From Pasteurella sp049941595 (GTDB taxonomy: Bacteria; Pseudomonadota; Gammaproteobacteria; Enterobacterales; Pasteurellaceae), in NCBI GenBank assembly GCA_049941595.1, contig JBNFNA010000013.1, positions 1 through 64,000 on the forward strand: DNA of 64,000 bases, read 5' to 3'. The notes beneath the pieces were generated by a model that was not told the origin of the DNA, did not search any database, and was given only the letters and a program-made list of their open reading frames with translations. Of the stretch, positions 8,880 through 16,939 are shown piece by piece. Numbering within the stretch: position 1 is the first letter of the stretch; each line of letters begins with the position of its first letter. The translations under genes and the position numbers were made by a program.

Positions 8880-9093
8880 CGCCGTAGTGGTTGCGTCCAC
8901 TTTTGAGAACAACTTTCAGTGTTTGAGCTTGCTAAGCAAGCGAGTTTTGAAAGTTAGTTCCAAAAGTTAGCAATAAGCGAAGGAAGAAGAAAAATCAGGG
9001 GCGTGTTTCTTTTGGTTACTTTGCTTTACACGAGTAAAGAAAAGTAACTCGCCCTTAGGCGAAAGATTAAAATAATGAAATAAACGGATATAA
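8880..9093. repeat. Hairpin-rich spacer between ilvD and ilvA
   Basis: The 327-base gap between ilvD and ilvA holds no convincing gene. An uptake signal lies near 8808. At 8911-8955 AACTTTCA pairs with TGAAAGTT, with an inner GCTTGCT/AGCAAGC stem. At 9015-9048 GTTACTTTGCTTTAC pairs with GTAAAGAAAAGTAAC (15 bp, one mismatch, 4-base loop). The second hairpin with its flanks looks like a dispersed intergenic repeat type that I recall from gamma-proteobacteria, but I cannot confirm copy number from this window. It could terminate, process or stabilise the ilv mRNA. Confidence 0.5.
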
Positions 9094-9096
9094 TTT

Positions 9097-10638
9097 ATGA
9101 CCAACAACTTAACCTCAACCCAACCCACTGGCCCCGAATACCTCAAAGCGGTGCTCAGCTCAAAAGTGTACGAAGTGGCACAAGTCACCCCGCTACAAGA
9201 AATGCCAAAACTGTCTGAACGCTTAGGTAATAAAGTCTTTATTAAACGTGAAGACCGTCAGCCAGTACACAGTTTCAAATTACGTGGCGCTTATGCAATG
9301 ATTGCAGGGCTTACTCAAGAGCAAAAAGCATCTGGTGTAATCGCCGCTTCTGCGGGAAACCACGCACAAGGCGTTGCACTTTCAGCGAAACAACTCGGCT
9401 TGCGTGCCTTAATCGTAATGCCACAAAATACCCCAAGCATCAAAGTGGAAGCTGTACGTGGTTTCGGTGGTGAAGTGTTGTTGTACGGTGCAAACTTTGA
9501 TGAAGCAAAAGCTAAGGCAATTGAGCTTTCTGAAAGTAAAAATATGACATTTATTCCGCCGTTTGATCACCCTGCGGTAATTGCGGGTCAAGGTTCATTG
9601 GCGATGGAATTGTTACAACAAAATACCCAAATTGACCGCATTTTTGTGCCAGTTGGTGGTGGCGGTTTAGTGGCTGGGATTGCCGTATTAATTAAGCAAC
9701 TAATGCCAGAAATTAAAGTGATCGGCGTTGAATCTAAAGACTCGGCTTGTTTATATCGTGCATTAAAAGCGGGTAAACCCGTTGATTTAGAACGTGTTGG
9801 TTTATTCGCAGACGGTGTGGCAGTAAAACGCATTGGCGATGAAACTTTCCGTGTTTGTCAGCAATATATTGATGATGTGGTGTTGGTTGATGGCGATGAA
9901 ATCTGTGCGGCAGTAAAAGATATTTTTGAAAATGTGCGTGCGATTGCCGAACCTTCTGGCGCACTGTCACTCGCTGGCTTAAAAAAATATGTGAAAGAAC
10001 ACAATATCCAGGGGGAAACGTTAGTAAATGTGCTTTCAGGGGCAAACTTAAACTTCCATACTCTGCGTTATGTGTCTGAGCGTTGCGAGATTGGTGAACA
10101 ACACGAAGCCTTGCTTGCAGTGACCATTCCAGAAGAACCGGGTAGCTTCTTAAAATTCTGCCATATTTTAGGTGCGGTTCCTGTAACCGAGTTTAAATAC
10201 CGCTATGCTGATGATGCACAAGCGTGCATTTTCGTGGGTGTACGTATCAGTGGTGAAGAAGAAAAAAATAGTATTATCAATCAGTTGCAACAAAATGACT
10301 ATGACTTGATTGACCTCTCCAATGACGACATTGCGAAAACGCACGTACGTTATATGATCGGCGGTCGCTCGAATAGCGACTTTAAAGAGCGTTTATATAG
10401 TTTCGAATTCCCAGAACAGAAAGGTGCATTATTGAAGTTTCTTGAAACTCTTGGGCAAACGCACTGGAATATTTCAGTGTTCCACTACCGTGCGCACGGT
10501 GCAGACTACGGCAACGTTCTCGCAGGTTTCCAACTCAATGATGACGATCTTGATGCTTTCAATCAACATCTGGAAAAACTCGGCTACGTTTATCAAGATG
10601 TCACAGAAAGCCCAGCCTATCGTTATTTCTTAGTTTAA
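9097..10638 (+). CDS. ilvA: Threonine dehydratase, biosynthetic
   Basis: PLP enzyme that deaminates threonine to 2-ketobutyrate, the committed isoleucine step, inhibited by isoleucine. The 513 residues comprise a catalytic PLP domain (Schiff-base Lys61 in HSFKLRGAY; phosphate-binding loop GGGGLVAGIA near 187) and two C-terminal ACT-like regulatory domains from about residue 330. That is the allosteric biosynthetic form, not the short catabolic TdcB. Last gene of the ilv operon. The ribosome site before ATG 9097 is weak (AAACGGATA). Confidence 0.95.
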   Translation: MTNNLTSTQPTGPEYLKAVLSSKVYEVAQVTPLQEMPKLSERLGNKVFIKREDRQPVHSFKLRGAYAMIAGLTQEQKASGVIAASAGNHAQGVALSAKQLGLRALIVMPQNTPSIKVEAVRGFGGEVLLYGANFDEAKAKAIELSESKNMTFIPPFDHPAVIAGQGSLAMELLQQNTQIDRIFVPVGGGGLVAGIAVLIKQLMPEIKVIGVESKDSACLYRALKAGKPVDLERVGLFADGVAVKRIGDETFRVCQQYIDDVVLVDGDEICAAVKDIFENVRAIAEPSGALSLAGLKKYVKEHNIQGETLVNVLSGANLNFHTLRYVSERCEIGEQHEALLAVTIPEEPGSFLKFCHILGAVPVTEFKYRYADDAQACIFVGVRISGEEEKNSIINQLQQNDYDLIDLSNDDIAKTHVRYMIGGRSNSDFKERLYSFEFPEQKGALLKFLETLGQTHWNISVFHYRAHGADYGNVLAGFQLNDDDLDAFNQHLEKLGYVYQDVTESPAYRYFLV

Positions 10639-10647
10639 AAACAATAA

Positions 10648-10678
10648 AAAAGTGCGGTGATTTTTACCGCACTTTTTG
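10648..10678. terminator. Uptake-signal inverted pair, ilvA terminator
   Basis: AAAAGTGCGGT and ACCGCACTTTTT make an 11-12 bp stem with a short loop and T tails on both strands, so it can serve ilvA and the convergent gene that ends at 10695. Confidence 0.88.
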
Positions 10679-10694
10679 TTTATCTCAATCGACC

Positions 10695-11330
10695 TTATTT
10701 CACAAAATCACTGAAAGTTAATTCATAATTATCGCCATCGCGATTATAAGAAATAAAGCGAGGGAATTTTTCACCTGCGAATTTCTTCACCACAATATCT
10801 TTATCACCCGTTTTAAATTGGTAAGTAATTTGTGTCACGTCTTGCTTGTTGTGTTTCACCACATTTTCGCTTTTCTTCACAAATACATTGTGCATTGGAT
10901 ACAATTTTTTGCCGTTCGTAATTTGGAAATTGATAGGTAATTTATCGTAATAACTAAGCTGAAACGCCATTGTGAACAAGTCAAAGGTTGGCAATTCCAA
11001 GGCTTTTTTGGTTAAACCATTTTTGACTTTGCCATATTCAATTGAGTCACCTTGAATTTTTGAGGTCGCATAAGGTTTACCATTGCGGACATCTTTATAG
11101 TCTAGCATCGTGAACTGTTTTGTACTTTGTGTACCTTTTGACAGAAACTCAATGTTATAAAGTGGCACGTTAATTTTGGCATCCACCGAATATTTTGTGC
11201 CATCAGCTTTGAAATGCACATAAGCTGGCATCAAATAGTTTGAGCTGTATTTAATATTAAAATCCGCATTTGCCCAGACACTTGATGCATAAAATAACAC
11301 TGAACAACATAAAACTTTTAAAAATTTCAC
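10695..11330 (-). CDS. Exported DUF3108-like protein
   Basis: Periplasmic protein of unknown function, probably of the DUF3108 family. A signal peptide (VKFLKVLCCSVLFYASSVWA, cleavage after about residue 20) is followed by beta-rich sequence with ADFNIKYSSNYL and a C-terminal FPRFISYNRDGDNYELTFSDF. I place the start at the GTG at 11330, giving 211 residues, because GAGGAA lies 6 bases upstream and the signal peptide begins there. The alternative TTG at 11351 adds a non-signal tail. The start codon lies inside an uptake signal. No partner genes are obvious. Confidence 0.75.
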   Translation of the reverse strand: MKFLKVLCCSVLFYASSVWANADFNIKYSSNYLMPAYVHFKADGTKYSVDAKINVPLYNIEFLSKGTQSTKQFTMLDYKDVRNGKPYATSKIQGDSIEYGKVKNGLTKKALELPTFDLFTMAFQLSYYDKLPINFQITNGKKLYPMHNVFVKKSENVVKHNKQDVTQITYQFKTGDKDIVVKKFAGEKFPRFISYNRDGDNYELTFSDFVK

Positions 11331-11503
11331 CGCACTTTCCTCTAGGTTCAATCGGTTAATAAGCCAAAATCATCTCGATAAACCGAGATAATCTGATCGG
11401 TATTTGCTTTGACAACGGAAAGAGAGAAATAATTCCCAAGCTCCGTTCTGTGAAACCTAATCATCATATAATAAACAACTGCAAAACACTAAACATCGCT
11501 CAA

Positions 11504-11530
11504 TTAAAAAGGGGCTAACTCGCCCCTTTG
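11504..11530 (-). terminator. tnaAB operon terminator
   Basis: Read on the minus strand, AAAGGGGC pairs with GCCCCTTT (8 bp, 6-base loop), followed by TTTTAATTG, 17 bases after the tnaB stop. Confidence 0.85.
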
Positions 11531-11546
11531 CATTGATTTTTTAACG

Positions 11547-12773
11547 TTATCCTTTAAACGCTGGCAACATATTGAACATTGCTAAGAAATGGAAAAGTGC
11601 GGTCACAATACCAAATAAGATCACAATAACAATTGTGACATTTCCACCACCGACCATAAAGCCTGTTTTGCCATTTGGCATAGTACGTGATTTTCTCGCA
11701 AGCATTGCTGGGATTAGACAGGTCCAGATTGTTGCTACAGCACCTGCGTAACCAATCGCTTTTAAGAAGCCAAGTGGGAATAAAACAGATAACACTAATG
11801 GCGGTAAAAATGTGACGGCCCAAGATTTTAAACGCCCTTCTTTTGTATTATCGAATTTGAAGAAGTCTGCTAGGAAGTCAAATACCCCTAAACCTACCCC
11901 GATAAAGGAAGATAAAATGGCTGCCATAGAGAAAGCATTAATCGCTTGTTTCACCGATGCGGATTCGATGACATTACCTAATGCACCAAGCAATACGTCT
12001 AAGTTACCATCACTTGCAAGCACCGGTCCAAATTGGTTGCGAGGCAAGTTTCCAAAAATCGAGATGATCCACGCTAAATAAAGTGCTAATGCGATACCTG
12101 TACCGCCTAAAATCGCATATTTTGCTTTGCGTTCATCACCATAATAGGCACGCATTGTCGCCACAGAGTGGTGATAACCAAAAGAGGTCAATGCGACTGG
12201 CAATAATCCCATTGCGTACATTGGATAGCTAGAATCAGTGCTTTGGATATCAAATAATGTGGCTAAATCAATATTCACCGCTAAGCCAAATACGCTGAAA
12301 ATAAATGACAGCGCCATAAAGATGATGAGCAATACTGACACACGGTCAACGATGCGAGTGGAATGCCACACAAAGAAAGAGAAAACGAACACGAAGATAA
12401 CTGACCAAATACGAGAATCAAGCTCAAAATAAGGCCCCATTAATCCACTTAAAATACCACCTGATGCCGTTGTATAGGCATACAATAAAATGCCGCCCAC
12501 AAAGTAAACAGCAAGGTTATTAATCACATTCACTGAATTACCGAGCATATCTTTTGTTACGGTATTAAATGAAGCACGCAGATCATAATGTTTATAAGCT
12601 TCTAACAATAACCAACCAGAGATTGTCATTGTAAACATCGTAAAGCAAACGGTAAGAATAGACCAAATTGTCCAGGCACCTGCACCAGAACTTGGTAAGC
12701 CTAGCATTCCAGCACCGACACACACGCTGGCAATAATACAGGCACCACCAAAAATTGAAGGCGTCTTTTTCAT
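11547..12773 (-). CDS. tnaB: Tryptophan permease of the tna operon
   Basis: Proton-driven tryptophan importer of the hydroxy/aromatic amino acid permease family (TnaB/Mtr/TyrP), inner membrane. The 408-residue protein has about 11 hydrophobic helices and begins with the family signature GGACIIASVCVGAGMLGLP. ATG 12773 (MKKTPSIFGG) has AAGGAAAAG upstream; the longer ORF adds 21 unrelated residues read from the tnaA-tnaB gap. It lies 71 bases after tnaA on the same strand, so it supplies substrate to tryptophanase. Mtr-like specificity is possible, but the operon context favours TnaB. Confidence 0.92.
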   Translation of the reverse strand: MKKTPSIFGGACIIASVCVGAGMLGLPSSGAGAWTIWSILTVCFTMFTMTISGWLLLEAYKHYDLRASFNTVTKDMLGNSVNVINNLAVYFVGGILLYAYTTASGGILSGLMGPYFELDSRIWSVIFVFVFSFFVWHSTRIVDRVSVLLIIFMALSFIFSVFGLAVNIDLATLFDIQSTDSSYPMYAMGLLPVALTSFGYHHSVATMRAYYGDERKAKYAILGGTGIALALYLAWIISIFGNLPRNQFGPVLASDGNLDVLLGALGNVIESASVKQAINAFSMAAILSSFIGVGLGVFDFLADFFKFDNTKEGRLKSWAVTFLPPLVLSVLFPLGFLKAIGYAGAVATIWTCLIPAMLARKSRTMPNGKTGFMVGGGNVTIVIVILFGIVTALFHFLAMFNMLPAFKG

Positions 12774-12804
12774 AATGCTTTTCCTTTTCAATGAAATAAA
12801 CGAA

Positions 12805-12838
12805 AAATGCAGCTTCTGATAAATCAGAAACTGCATTT
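12805..12838 (-). terminator. Hairpin between tnaA and tnaB
   Basis: AAATGCAG pairs with CTGCATTT, continued by TTCTGA/TCAGAA, around a 4-base loop. On the minus strand it is followed by a short T run. It probably acts as a partial terminator or mRNA stabiliser that makes tnaA expression exceed tnaB. Confidence 0.6.
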
Positions 12839-12844
12839 AATTTT

Positions 12845-14260
12845 TTATACTTCTTTTAAGCGTGCCGTGAAGTGACGTAAGACTTTCGGCTCATAAGTAA
12901 AGGTTAATCCTTTAATATTTTCTGCATTTTCTTTCACGTGTTTGAATGCTTCAATAATAAAGTCCATATGGGTTTGAGTATAAGTTGCACGTGGAACTGT
13001 TAAGCGTAGCAACTCTGCTGGGCAAGGTAATTGTTTGCCTGTTTTTGGATCACGACCTAATAAGAATGAACCAATTTCTACCGCACGAATACCCGCTACT
13101 TTATAAAGCTCACAAGCAAGTGCTTGTGCAGGGAATTGATCTGCTGGGATATGTGGCAATAATTTACCCGCATCCACGAATGCTGCGTGACCACCCGGTT
13201 GTTGGCAAACAACGCCGATTTCTTCCAAGCCATTGACGAGGTATTCGATTTGGTTAATACGATATGCTAACCAGTCTTGACGCATACCATCACGTAAGCC
13301 AACAGCTAAACGTTCCATTGCGCCACCTTCTAAACCACCGTAGGTTGGGAAACCTTCTTGCACCACGCAAAGTGTACGACATTCGTTATACACATCTTCC
13401 ATACGTTTATCTTTGAAGCACAATAAACCGCCCATTGGCACCATTGCATCTTTTTTCGCTGACATTGCTAATGCATCTGCGTATTTATAGCTTTCATAGG
13501 TGATTTGTTCGATTGTCCAGCTCTTATAAGCCGATTCACGTTGCTGAATGAAATACGCATTTTCTGCAAAACGTGCTGAGTCCATAACCACTGGAATATC
13601 GTATTTTTGTGCGATTTGGTACATTGCACGCATATTTTCAAGTGAAACTGGCTGACCACCTGCAGAGTTACAAGTGATAGTACACACAATGTAAGGCACA
13701 TTATTTGGACCCACTTCAAGAATACCTTGTTCTAATTTCTCAAGGTCAAAGTTACCTTTAAAGTCTGCATTCACGCCTGTATCGAAGGCTTCTTTGGTGT
13801 AAACGTTACGCACGGTTGCACCGTTGATTTGGCTGTGGCCTTGTGTTGTGTCAAAGAAGTAGTTTGAGAATACAACCATTTTGCTACGATCTAAGCCTTT
13901 TTCTTGCTCACGTTTTTTGATTAATACAGGGATATAAATTTGCTCTGCACCACGACCTTGGTGAGTTGGAATAGTGTATTCATAACCAAAAATTTCTTTC
14001 ACCGCATTGGCTAATGCATAATAGCTACGGCTACCACTATATGCTTCATCACCACGCAACATTGCCGCTTGCATTTCTTGTGTCACAGCACCTGTTCCAC
14101 TGTCGGTTAATAAATCAATAAATACATCTTCGCTATCTAATAAAAACGGATTCATACCTGCTTTTAAAATCGCTTGATCACGATATTCTCTGGTTGTTCT
14201 TTTTACAGGCTCAATGACACGAATACGGAACGGCTCTGGTAAATGTTTGAAGTTTTCCAT
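12845..14260 (-). CDS. tnaA: Tryptophanase
   Basis: PLP enzyme that cleaves tryptophan to indole, pyruvate and ammonia; gives the indole-positive trait. The 471-residue protein has the PLP lysine at Lys270 (MSAKKDAM) and the typical SGSRSYYAL, GHSQINGA and DSARFAENAYF segments. Length equals the E. coli enzyme. GGATTTT ribosome site before ATG 14260. It is preceded by the tnaC leader and a low-G spacer, and followed by tnaB. Expected control: tryptophan-induced antitermination through TnaC, plus CRP. Confidence 0.97.
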   Translation of the reverse strand: MENFKHLPEPFRIRVIEPVKRTTREYRDQAILKAGMNPFLLDSEDVFIDLLTDSGTGAVTQEMQAAMLRGDEAYSGSRSYYALANAVKEIFGYEYTIPTHQGRGAEQIYIPVLIKKREQEKGLDRSKMVVFSNYFFDTTQGHSQINGATVRNVYTKEAFDTGVNADFKGNFDLEKLEQGILEVGPNNVPYIVCTITCNSAGGQPVSLENMRAMYQIAQKYDIPVVMDSARFAENAYFIQQRESAYKSWTIEQITYESYKYADALAMSAKKDAMVPMGGLLCFKDKRMEDVYNECRTLCVVQEGFPTYGGLEGGAMERLAVGLRDGMRQDWLAYRINQIEYLVNGLEEIGVVCQQPGGHAAFVDAGKLLPHIPADQFPAQALACELYKVAGIRAVEIGSFLLGRDPKTGKQLPCPAELLRLTVPRATYTQTHMDFIIEAFKHVKENAENIKGLTFTYEPKVLRHFTARLKEV

Positions 14261-14367
14261 AATAAAATCCTTAATTTTAAATAGTTTTTTGGACAGAATA
14301 AGTATTGGATTACTCTGATAAATAATGAAGATTAGAGATTTCTTAATAAAACGAAGAAATGAAGGAA

Positions 14368-14448
14368 TTAGTGAATTATGGGAAAAAAGAAGGTCAATTT
14401 TGGATCAGTGATAATCCAAACTTGGTTAGGGGATAAAATCGACATCAT
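14368..14448 (-). CDS. tnaC: Tryptophanase leader peptide TnaC
   Basis: A 26-codon minus-strand ORF starting 188 bases before the tnaA start codon, with an AAAGGATA ribosome site. The peptide contains NQVWIITDPKLTFFFP with a single Trp at position 11, Asp15 and Pro23. The spacing Trp-4-Asp-8-Pro is exactly that of the functional residues Trp12, Asp16 and Pro24 of E. coli TnaC, which hold free tryptophan in the ribosome exit tunnel. Three residues (IIH) follow the Pro before TAA, unlike E. coli where Pro is last. The spacer to tnaA begins C/T-rich and G-poor, as expected for a Rho loading region. Confidence 0.9.
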   Translation of the reverse strand: MMSILSPNQVWIITDPKLTFFFPIIH

Positions 14449-14557
14449 AAAATTATCCTTTTCTGATTAAAAGATAACAACTTATATCGAGTAAGAATTC
14501 ACTCGCATAAGAAGGTAGCGATCATTGTTCAATTTGTCATCATTATTTTTTCAGAGT

Positions 14558-14573
14558 TGTGAGTAGAATCACA
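14558..14573. promoter_or_regulatory. CRP-binding site, tna operon
   Basis: TGTGA-N6-TCACA is a perfect match to the CRP core consensus, centred 118 bases upstream of tnaC. A possible minus-strand -10 element TATAAG at 14486-14481 would put the site near -91.5, a helical phase where CRP can still activate. The tna promoter itself is not firmly placed. The site could also affect the divergent oadGAB unit. Confidence 0.75.
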
Positions 14574-14769
14574 AAAATAATCGAGAAAAAATCGAAAATA
14601 TCTAACCGCACTTTAAAACCTGAATAGAATCAGAAAATTAACTATTATGATAAGATATAAGGGGTTATACTTCTTATGCCATCTCGCAGTAAATCTGCTT
14701 TGTATGGTATGCAAACCAATATAATTGAAAACCGCACAAATAGTTGCTTGAAAAATGAACTCTCTGATT

Positions 14770-14819
14770 TTGTGATTTAAGTCAATTTATTTAAAGCGAG
14801 AAACAAGTATTATTTCACA
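14770..14819 (+). promoter_or_regulatory. Candidate CRP-dependent promoter of oadGAB
   Basis: A CRP-like site TGTGA-N6-TCAAT (8 of 10 core bases) is centred at 14777.5, and a -10 box TATTAT lies at 14807-14812. A start near 14819 would put CRP at -41.5, the class II position. No transcript data support this; it rests on sequence and spacing. Confidence 0.5.
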
Positions 14820-14847
14820 ACATCATTCTAAAAAAAGGAGTGCGATA

Positions 14848-15099
14848 ATGACAAACGCAGAACTTCTGCAAGAAGGCATTAACTTGATGTTTGCTGGCGT
14901 AGGATTTGTGATGATTTTCTTACTTATCCTGATTTACGCTATTGAACTGATGTCCGTCGTCATCAATAGATTCTTCCCGGAACCTGTTGTCACCTCACCG
15001 ACAAAAACTACTCAACCTGAACCAAATGATTTAGATCGTTTACGACCTGTGATTGTTGCGGCAATTGCTCATCATCGTCGCCAACAAGGGATCAAATAA
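14848..15099 (+). CDS. oadG: Oxaloacetate decarboxylase gamma subunit
   Basis: Small subunit that anchors and assembles the sodium-pumping oxaloacetate decarboxylase and binds zinc near its C-terminus. The 83 residues have one N-terminal transmembrane helix (GVGFVMIFLLILIYAIEL), a Pro-rich linker and a soluble tail ending VAAIAHHRRQQGIK. AAAAGGAG ribosome site. First gene of oadG-oadA-oadB; oadA begins 18 bases later. Confidence 0.9.
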   Translation: MTNAELLQEGINLMFAGVGFVMIFLLILIYAIELMSVVINRFFPEPVVTSPTKTTQPEPNDLDRLRPVIVAAIAHHRRQQGIK

Positions 15100-15117
15100 T
15101 TCAAAAGGAAATACACA

Positions 15118-16929
15118 ATGACTACTCAAACTAAAAAAATTGCTATTACTGATGTCGTATTGCGTGATGCTCACCAATCTTTATTTGCAACACGTTTGCG
15201 TCTTGATGATATGTTGCCAATTGCAAATGAACTTGATCAAATTGGGTATTGGTCCTTAGAGGCTTGGGGCGGTGCAACTTTCGATGCTTGTATTCGTTTC
15301 TTAGGTGAAGACCCTTGGGTACGTTTACGCGAATTAAAACAAGCAATGCCAAACACTCCATTACAAATGTTATTGCGTGGTCAAAACTTATTAGGCTATC
15401 GCCACTACGCAGATGATGTGGTTGACCGTTTCGTTGAGCGTTCTGTGAAAAACGGGATGTCTGTGTTCCGCGTATTCGATGCGATGAACGACCCACGCAA
15501 TATGAAACAAGCACTCCAAGCAGTTAAACGCAATGGTGGTCACGCACAAGGTACATTAAGTTACACCACCAGCCCAGTGCACAACCTACAAACTTGGTTA
15601 GACACCACTGAACAGCTTCTTGAAATTGGTGTGGATTCTGTGGTGATTAAAGATATGTCAGGTATCTTAACCCCAGCTGAAGCTTACAAATTAGTCAGCG
15701 AAATCAAAAAACGCTATGACGTGCAATTACACTTACACTGCCACGCAACAACGGGTATGGCAGAAATGGCATTGTTAAAAGCGGTTGAAGCGGGCGTTGA
15801 TGGTATTGATACTTCTATTTCTTCAATGAGTGGTACTTATGGTCACCCAGCAACTGAAGCCTTAGTAGCAACCTTACAAGGTACCCAATTCGACACTGGC
15901 TTAGATATTAATAAATTAGAACGTATCTCTGCTTACTTCCGTAACGTACGTAAAAAATATGCGAAGTTTGAAGGGCAATTACGTGGCTCAGACAGCCGAA
16001 TTCTTGTGGCACAAGTGCCTGGCGGTATGTTGACCAACCTTGAAAGCCAATTAAAACAACAAAATGCGTCAGATAAATTAGACGAAGTATTAAAAGAAAT
16101 TCCACGTGTACGTGAAGACTTAGGTTTCATTCCATTAGTTACACCAACCTCACAAATCGTGGGTACTCAAGCGGTAATTAACGTATTAATGGGCGAACGT
16201 TATAAAACGATTGCGAAAGAAACAGCGGGCATTTTAAAAGGTGAATATGGTCGCACACCAGCACCAGTAAATGCTGAGTTACAAGCAAAAGTGCTAGACG
16301 GTGGAGAAGCCATTACTGACCGTCCAGCGGATCATATCGCACCAGAAATGGATAAATTAGTCGCTGAAATTAAACAACAAGCGAAAGAAAAAGGCATCAA
16401 ACTTGCGGAAAATGAAATTGATGATGTGTTAATCGTGGCGTTATTCCCACAAATTGGTTGGAAGTTCCTTGAAAACCGTGGTAACCCTGATGCCTTTGAA
16501 CCAGCACCAACATTAGAACCTGCAAAAACTGCAGAAAAACCGACCGCACCTGCAGCGAAAGCGCCTGTATCAGGTCCTTCTGTTTATACAGTTGAGCTTG
16601 AAGGTAAAGCATTCGTGGTGAAAGTAAGCGAAGGTGGTGAAATCGGTGATATCGTACCTGCGCCAGCACCAGCTGCAGCACCTCAACCACAAGCGGCGCC
16701 AAAACCAGCGGCAGCAGGCACACCTGTAACAGCACCAATGTCAGGTAACATTTGGAAAGTGGTAGCAACCGAAGGTCAAAAAGTGGCAGAAGGTGATGTA
16801 TTGCTTATTCTTGAAGCGATGAAAATGGAAACTGAAATCCGTGCAAACCAAGCTGGTACGGTGCAAGGTATTTGCGTGAAAGCAGGTGATACTGTTTCTG
16901 TTGGCGATACCTTAATGACATTGGCATAA
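15118..16929 (+). CDS. oadA: Oxaloacetate decarboxylase alpha subunit (biotin protein)
   Basis: Carboxyltransferase subunit that moves the carboxyl group from oxaloacetate to biotin. The 603-residue protein has an N-terminal TIM-barrel carboxyltransferase domain (RDAHQSLFATR near residue 17), a conserved central domain, a flexible Ala/Pro-rich linker (about 480-535, two blocks) and a C-terminal biotinyl domain with EAMKMET; the biotinylated Lys is about residue 569. It works with OadB (Na+ pump) and OadG to make pyruvate and a sodium gradient during anaerobic citrate or C4-acid use. No citrate lyase genes lie in the window, so the oxaloacetate source is unknown. Confidence 0.96.
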   Translation: MTTQTKKIAITDVVLRDAHQSLFATRLRLDDMLPIANELDQIGYWSLEAWGGATFDACIRFLGEDPWVRLRELKQAMPNTPLQMLLRGQNLLGYRHYADDVVDRFVERSVKNGMSVFRVFDAMNDPRNMKQALQAVKRNGGHAQGTLSYTTSPVHNLQTWLDTTEQLLEIGVDSVVIKDMSGILTPAEAYKLVSEIKKRYDVQLHLHCHATTGMAEMALLKAVEAGVDGIDTSISSMSGTYGHPATEALVATLQGTQFDTGLDINKLERISAYFRNVRKKYAKFEGQLRGSDSRILVAQVPGGMLTNLESQLKQQNASDKLDEVLKEIPRVREDLGFIPLVTPTSQIVGTQAVINVLMGERYKTIAKETAGILKGEYGRTPAPVNAELQAKVLDGGEAITDRPADHIAPEMDKLVAEIKQQAKEKGIKLAENEIDDVLIVALFPQIGWKFLENRGNPDAFEPAPTLEPAKTAEKPTAPAAKAPVSGPSVYTVELEGKAFVVKVSEGGEIGDIVPAPAPAAAPQPQAAPKPAAAGTPVTAPMSGNIWKVVATEGQKVAEGDVLLILEAMKMETEIRANQAGTVQGICVKAGDTVSVGDTLMTLA

Positions 16930-16939
16930 GAGGTCGTCT

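Noticed and set aside
8967..9188. Minus-strand 73-codon ORF in the ilvD-ilvA spacer
   Set aside because: It overlaps the ilvA start and mostly reads the hairpin repeat. A similar peptide may be annotated elsewhere, but nothing here supports translation.
14449..14847. Additional protein-coding gene between tnaC and oadG
   Set aside because: No ORF with a plausible ribosome site beyond the leader; the sequence is regulatory and AT-rich.
16397..16768. Reverse-strand ORF in the oadA linker and biotinyl region
   Set aside because: Low-complexity shadow of the Ala/Pro-rich oadA coding sequence, without ribosome site or neighbour.
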